NCBI GenBank assembly: GCA_963377175.1
Contig: CAUJNA010003783.1
Location: 558,004 to 622,003, forward strand
From: Effrenium voratum
Taxonomy: Eukaryota > Sar > Dinophyceae > Suessiales > Symbiodiniaceae
DNA: 64,000 nucleotides
Direction: 5' to 3'
Position numbers and translations under genes: made by a program. Positions 62,831 through 64,000 of the stretch are shown here, in pieces. Numbering within the stretch: the stretch's first letter is position 1; each line of letters begins with the position of its first letter. A model generated the notes under the pieces. That model was given only the letters and a program-made list of their open reading frames with translations. It did no database searches and was not told where the DNA came from.

Positions 62831-63274
62831 ACAGCCCAGTTTACTCTGCCACATACACACAATTGTGCTACCTAGTTTTGCCCTGGTGTATTTCCCTTGA
62901 AAGGGCTATGACAACAGTACAGATTGCCGGCATCCCGACCTAAAATCCAACACTGGTTCGGAGCCATATCAAGGGGAGCCATGGTAAGTTCATGGCAGGT
63001 GGTTTTTGCTTGGGGCACCCAAAGAAATCAACCGGTTCCCCTAGTTTGAAGATCACTTACATTGGTGGTTCCATGTTGTCTTTGTGAGGCCTACCGGCCT
63101 ATCTTTCAAGTTATTTTGAGACCTGCCGCGGACCTTGCAGGTCTCTTCCCGTCTTGCCAATGAGAACACCAGAGCTGCGTTGCGCGGAGCCGGACATGAA
63201 AAACATGTTTTCCTACGCCAAGCTTGAGCCAGTCACAGGTGTCTTGTTCAAACCCCTTTTGGATGGGTTGGATA

Positions 63275-63330
63275 CTGTGGATGGAAAAGCGAAATGCGTT
63301 TGCACCACTAACTGGGGGTCATGGAAGAAT
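63275..63330. mobile_element. MITE-like family E, truncated copy
   Basis: CTGTGGATGGAAAAGCGAAA then gcaccactaactgggggtcatgg. The right half is missing. TA precedes the left end. Confidence 0.65.
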
Positions 63331-63431
63331 TAGCTTTCCTTTGTCGTGAGTGAGGGACCCTGTCACGCGTGCAAAAACCAGGGGTAAAAAGCAATCGTAA
63401 GCCTTGATCCTTTGCATTACAAGAAGATGTG

Positions 63432-63526
63432 CTAGGACCCCCAGTAGTGCCCTTTTACCCCTTCTTGGGGGAGGGTACCCCTACTAAAATAGGTACCCTT
63501 ATTCTAACCTCTCTACTGGAACCTAG
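63432..63526 (+). mobile_element. MITE-like family A, copy 7
   Basis: CTAGGACCCCCAGTAGTGCC to CTCTACTGGAACCTAG, with about 20 bp deleted in the centre relative to copy 43455. Flanks TGTG and TTTG are similar. Confidence 0.85.
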
Positions 63527-64000
63527 TTTGGTTCGTCTGTGGTGATCTGGAAGGCTTGGTTCTGTAGGAGTTGATGATTTTGACCAGGTGAAGGTACCTT
63601 CGAAGGCATGGTACCCAAAGTTGGGTTTCCCTTGGTTTCCCCTTTAAAGCACCGCACAACCTCAAAAGACACCAATTGTAAGCTTTCAGCTCGCGCCTGG
63701 TCGCTCTTTTGCTTGCAGCCTAGCTGCGATTAGGTTCGGCAGCCGTCAAAGACAGCCGCATGCCGCAGTGGTCGGCAAGAACTGAGCAGTGCTTAAAACC
63801 CCAAGCAACCAATCAGGTGGCCCTAGGATCTCCTTTGCCAGTGATAGATTGATTGTTGTGTGACCGGTTTCCTTGGAACATCACACAACATGATGTTTCG
63901 TTTATTCCTTGCTTTGCCTTGGTGACCCTGAAATAAGTCTCTGCACGTTTGCCGGAATGATGGTGTTTAACGTACCCCGCAACCAATGACTTAGAGCCTT
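63527..64000. other. No supported gene
   Basis: Contains one GGTTTCCCCTTTAAAGC core (about 63637) typical of the shared motif, and nothing else that I can support. Confidence 0.3.

Overview
The window looks like nuclear DNA of a dinoflagellate, most likely a Symbiodiniaceae-type alga. Three things point there. Coding sequence is sparse and cut into short exons. One gene family (about 1-5.6 kb) is one I recognise as very abundant and uncharacterised in that group. An isolated C5-cytosine methyltransferase-like ORF lies at about 56-57 kb. I found no rRNA or tRNA, no bacterial operons, no CRISPR array, no reverse transcriptase motif and no spliced-leader gene. All exon boundaries are inferred by eye.

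Layout. (1) 1-5.6 kb: exons of one plus-strand gene. In order it has a basic/acidic low-complexity and coiled-coil part, a CxxC zinc-ribbon-like part reached only through a frameshift, a module with a GIY-YIG-like pattern, a large module with KDZ/CACTA-transposase-like motifs, and a C-terminal exon. (2) 5.6-53 kb: mostly repeats. At least eleven families of short (about 80-210 bp) palindromic, MITE-like elements recur, some nested, between short open segments that may be exons. There are also microsatellites, an 850 bp CCAA-type array facing a GGGT array (38.9-40.0 kb), and a cluster of GCGGAAG motifs (50.9-51.4 kb). (3) 53.06-55.71 kb: a 2.65 kb element with terminal inverted repeats. It holds a near-perfect long palindrome (arms about 650-700 bp), CTCCAGACTGCAGA-type minisatellites, repeated GC-rich 20-mers and a 25-bp tandem array. 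(4) 56.1-58.0 kb: the methyltransferase-like ORF and a well-supported downstream exon. (5) 58-64 kb: repeat-rich DNA with more MITE-like copies and no convincing gene.

The strongest theme is that several MITE families have terminal palindromes that place GT just inside one end and AG just inside the other. That is the structure expected of introners, transposons that are spliced out as introns. A few copies sit directly beside coding-like segments in the matching orientation. Confirming this needs transcripts and a genome-wide repeat search. Many 60-190 aa ORFs here are expected by chance, so exon calls outside 1-5.6 kb and 56-58 kb carry low confidence.
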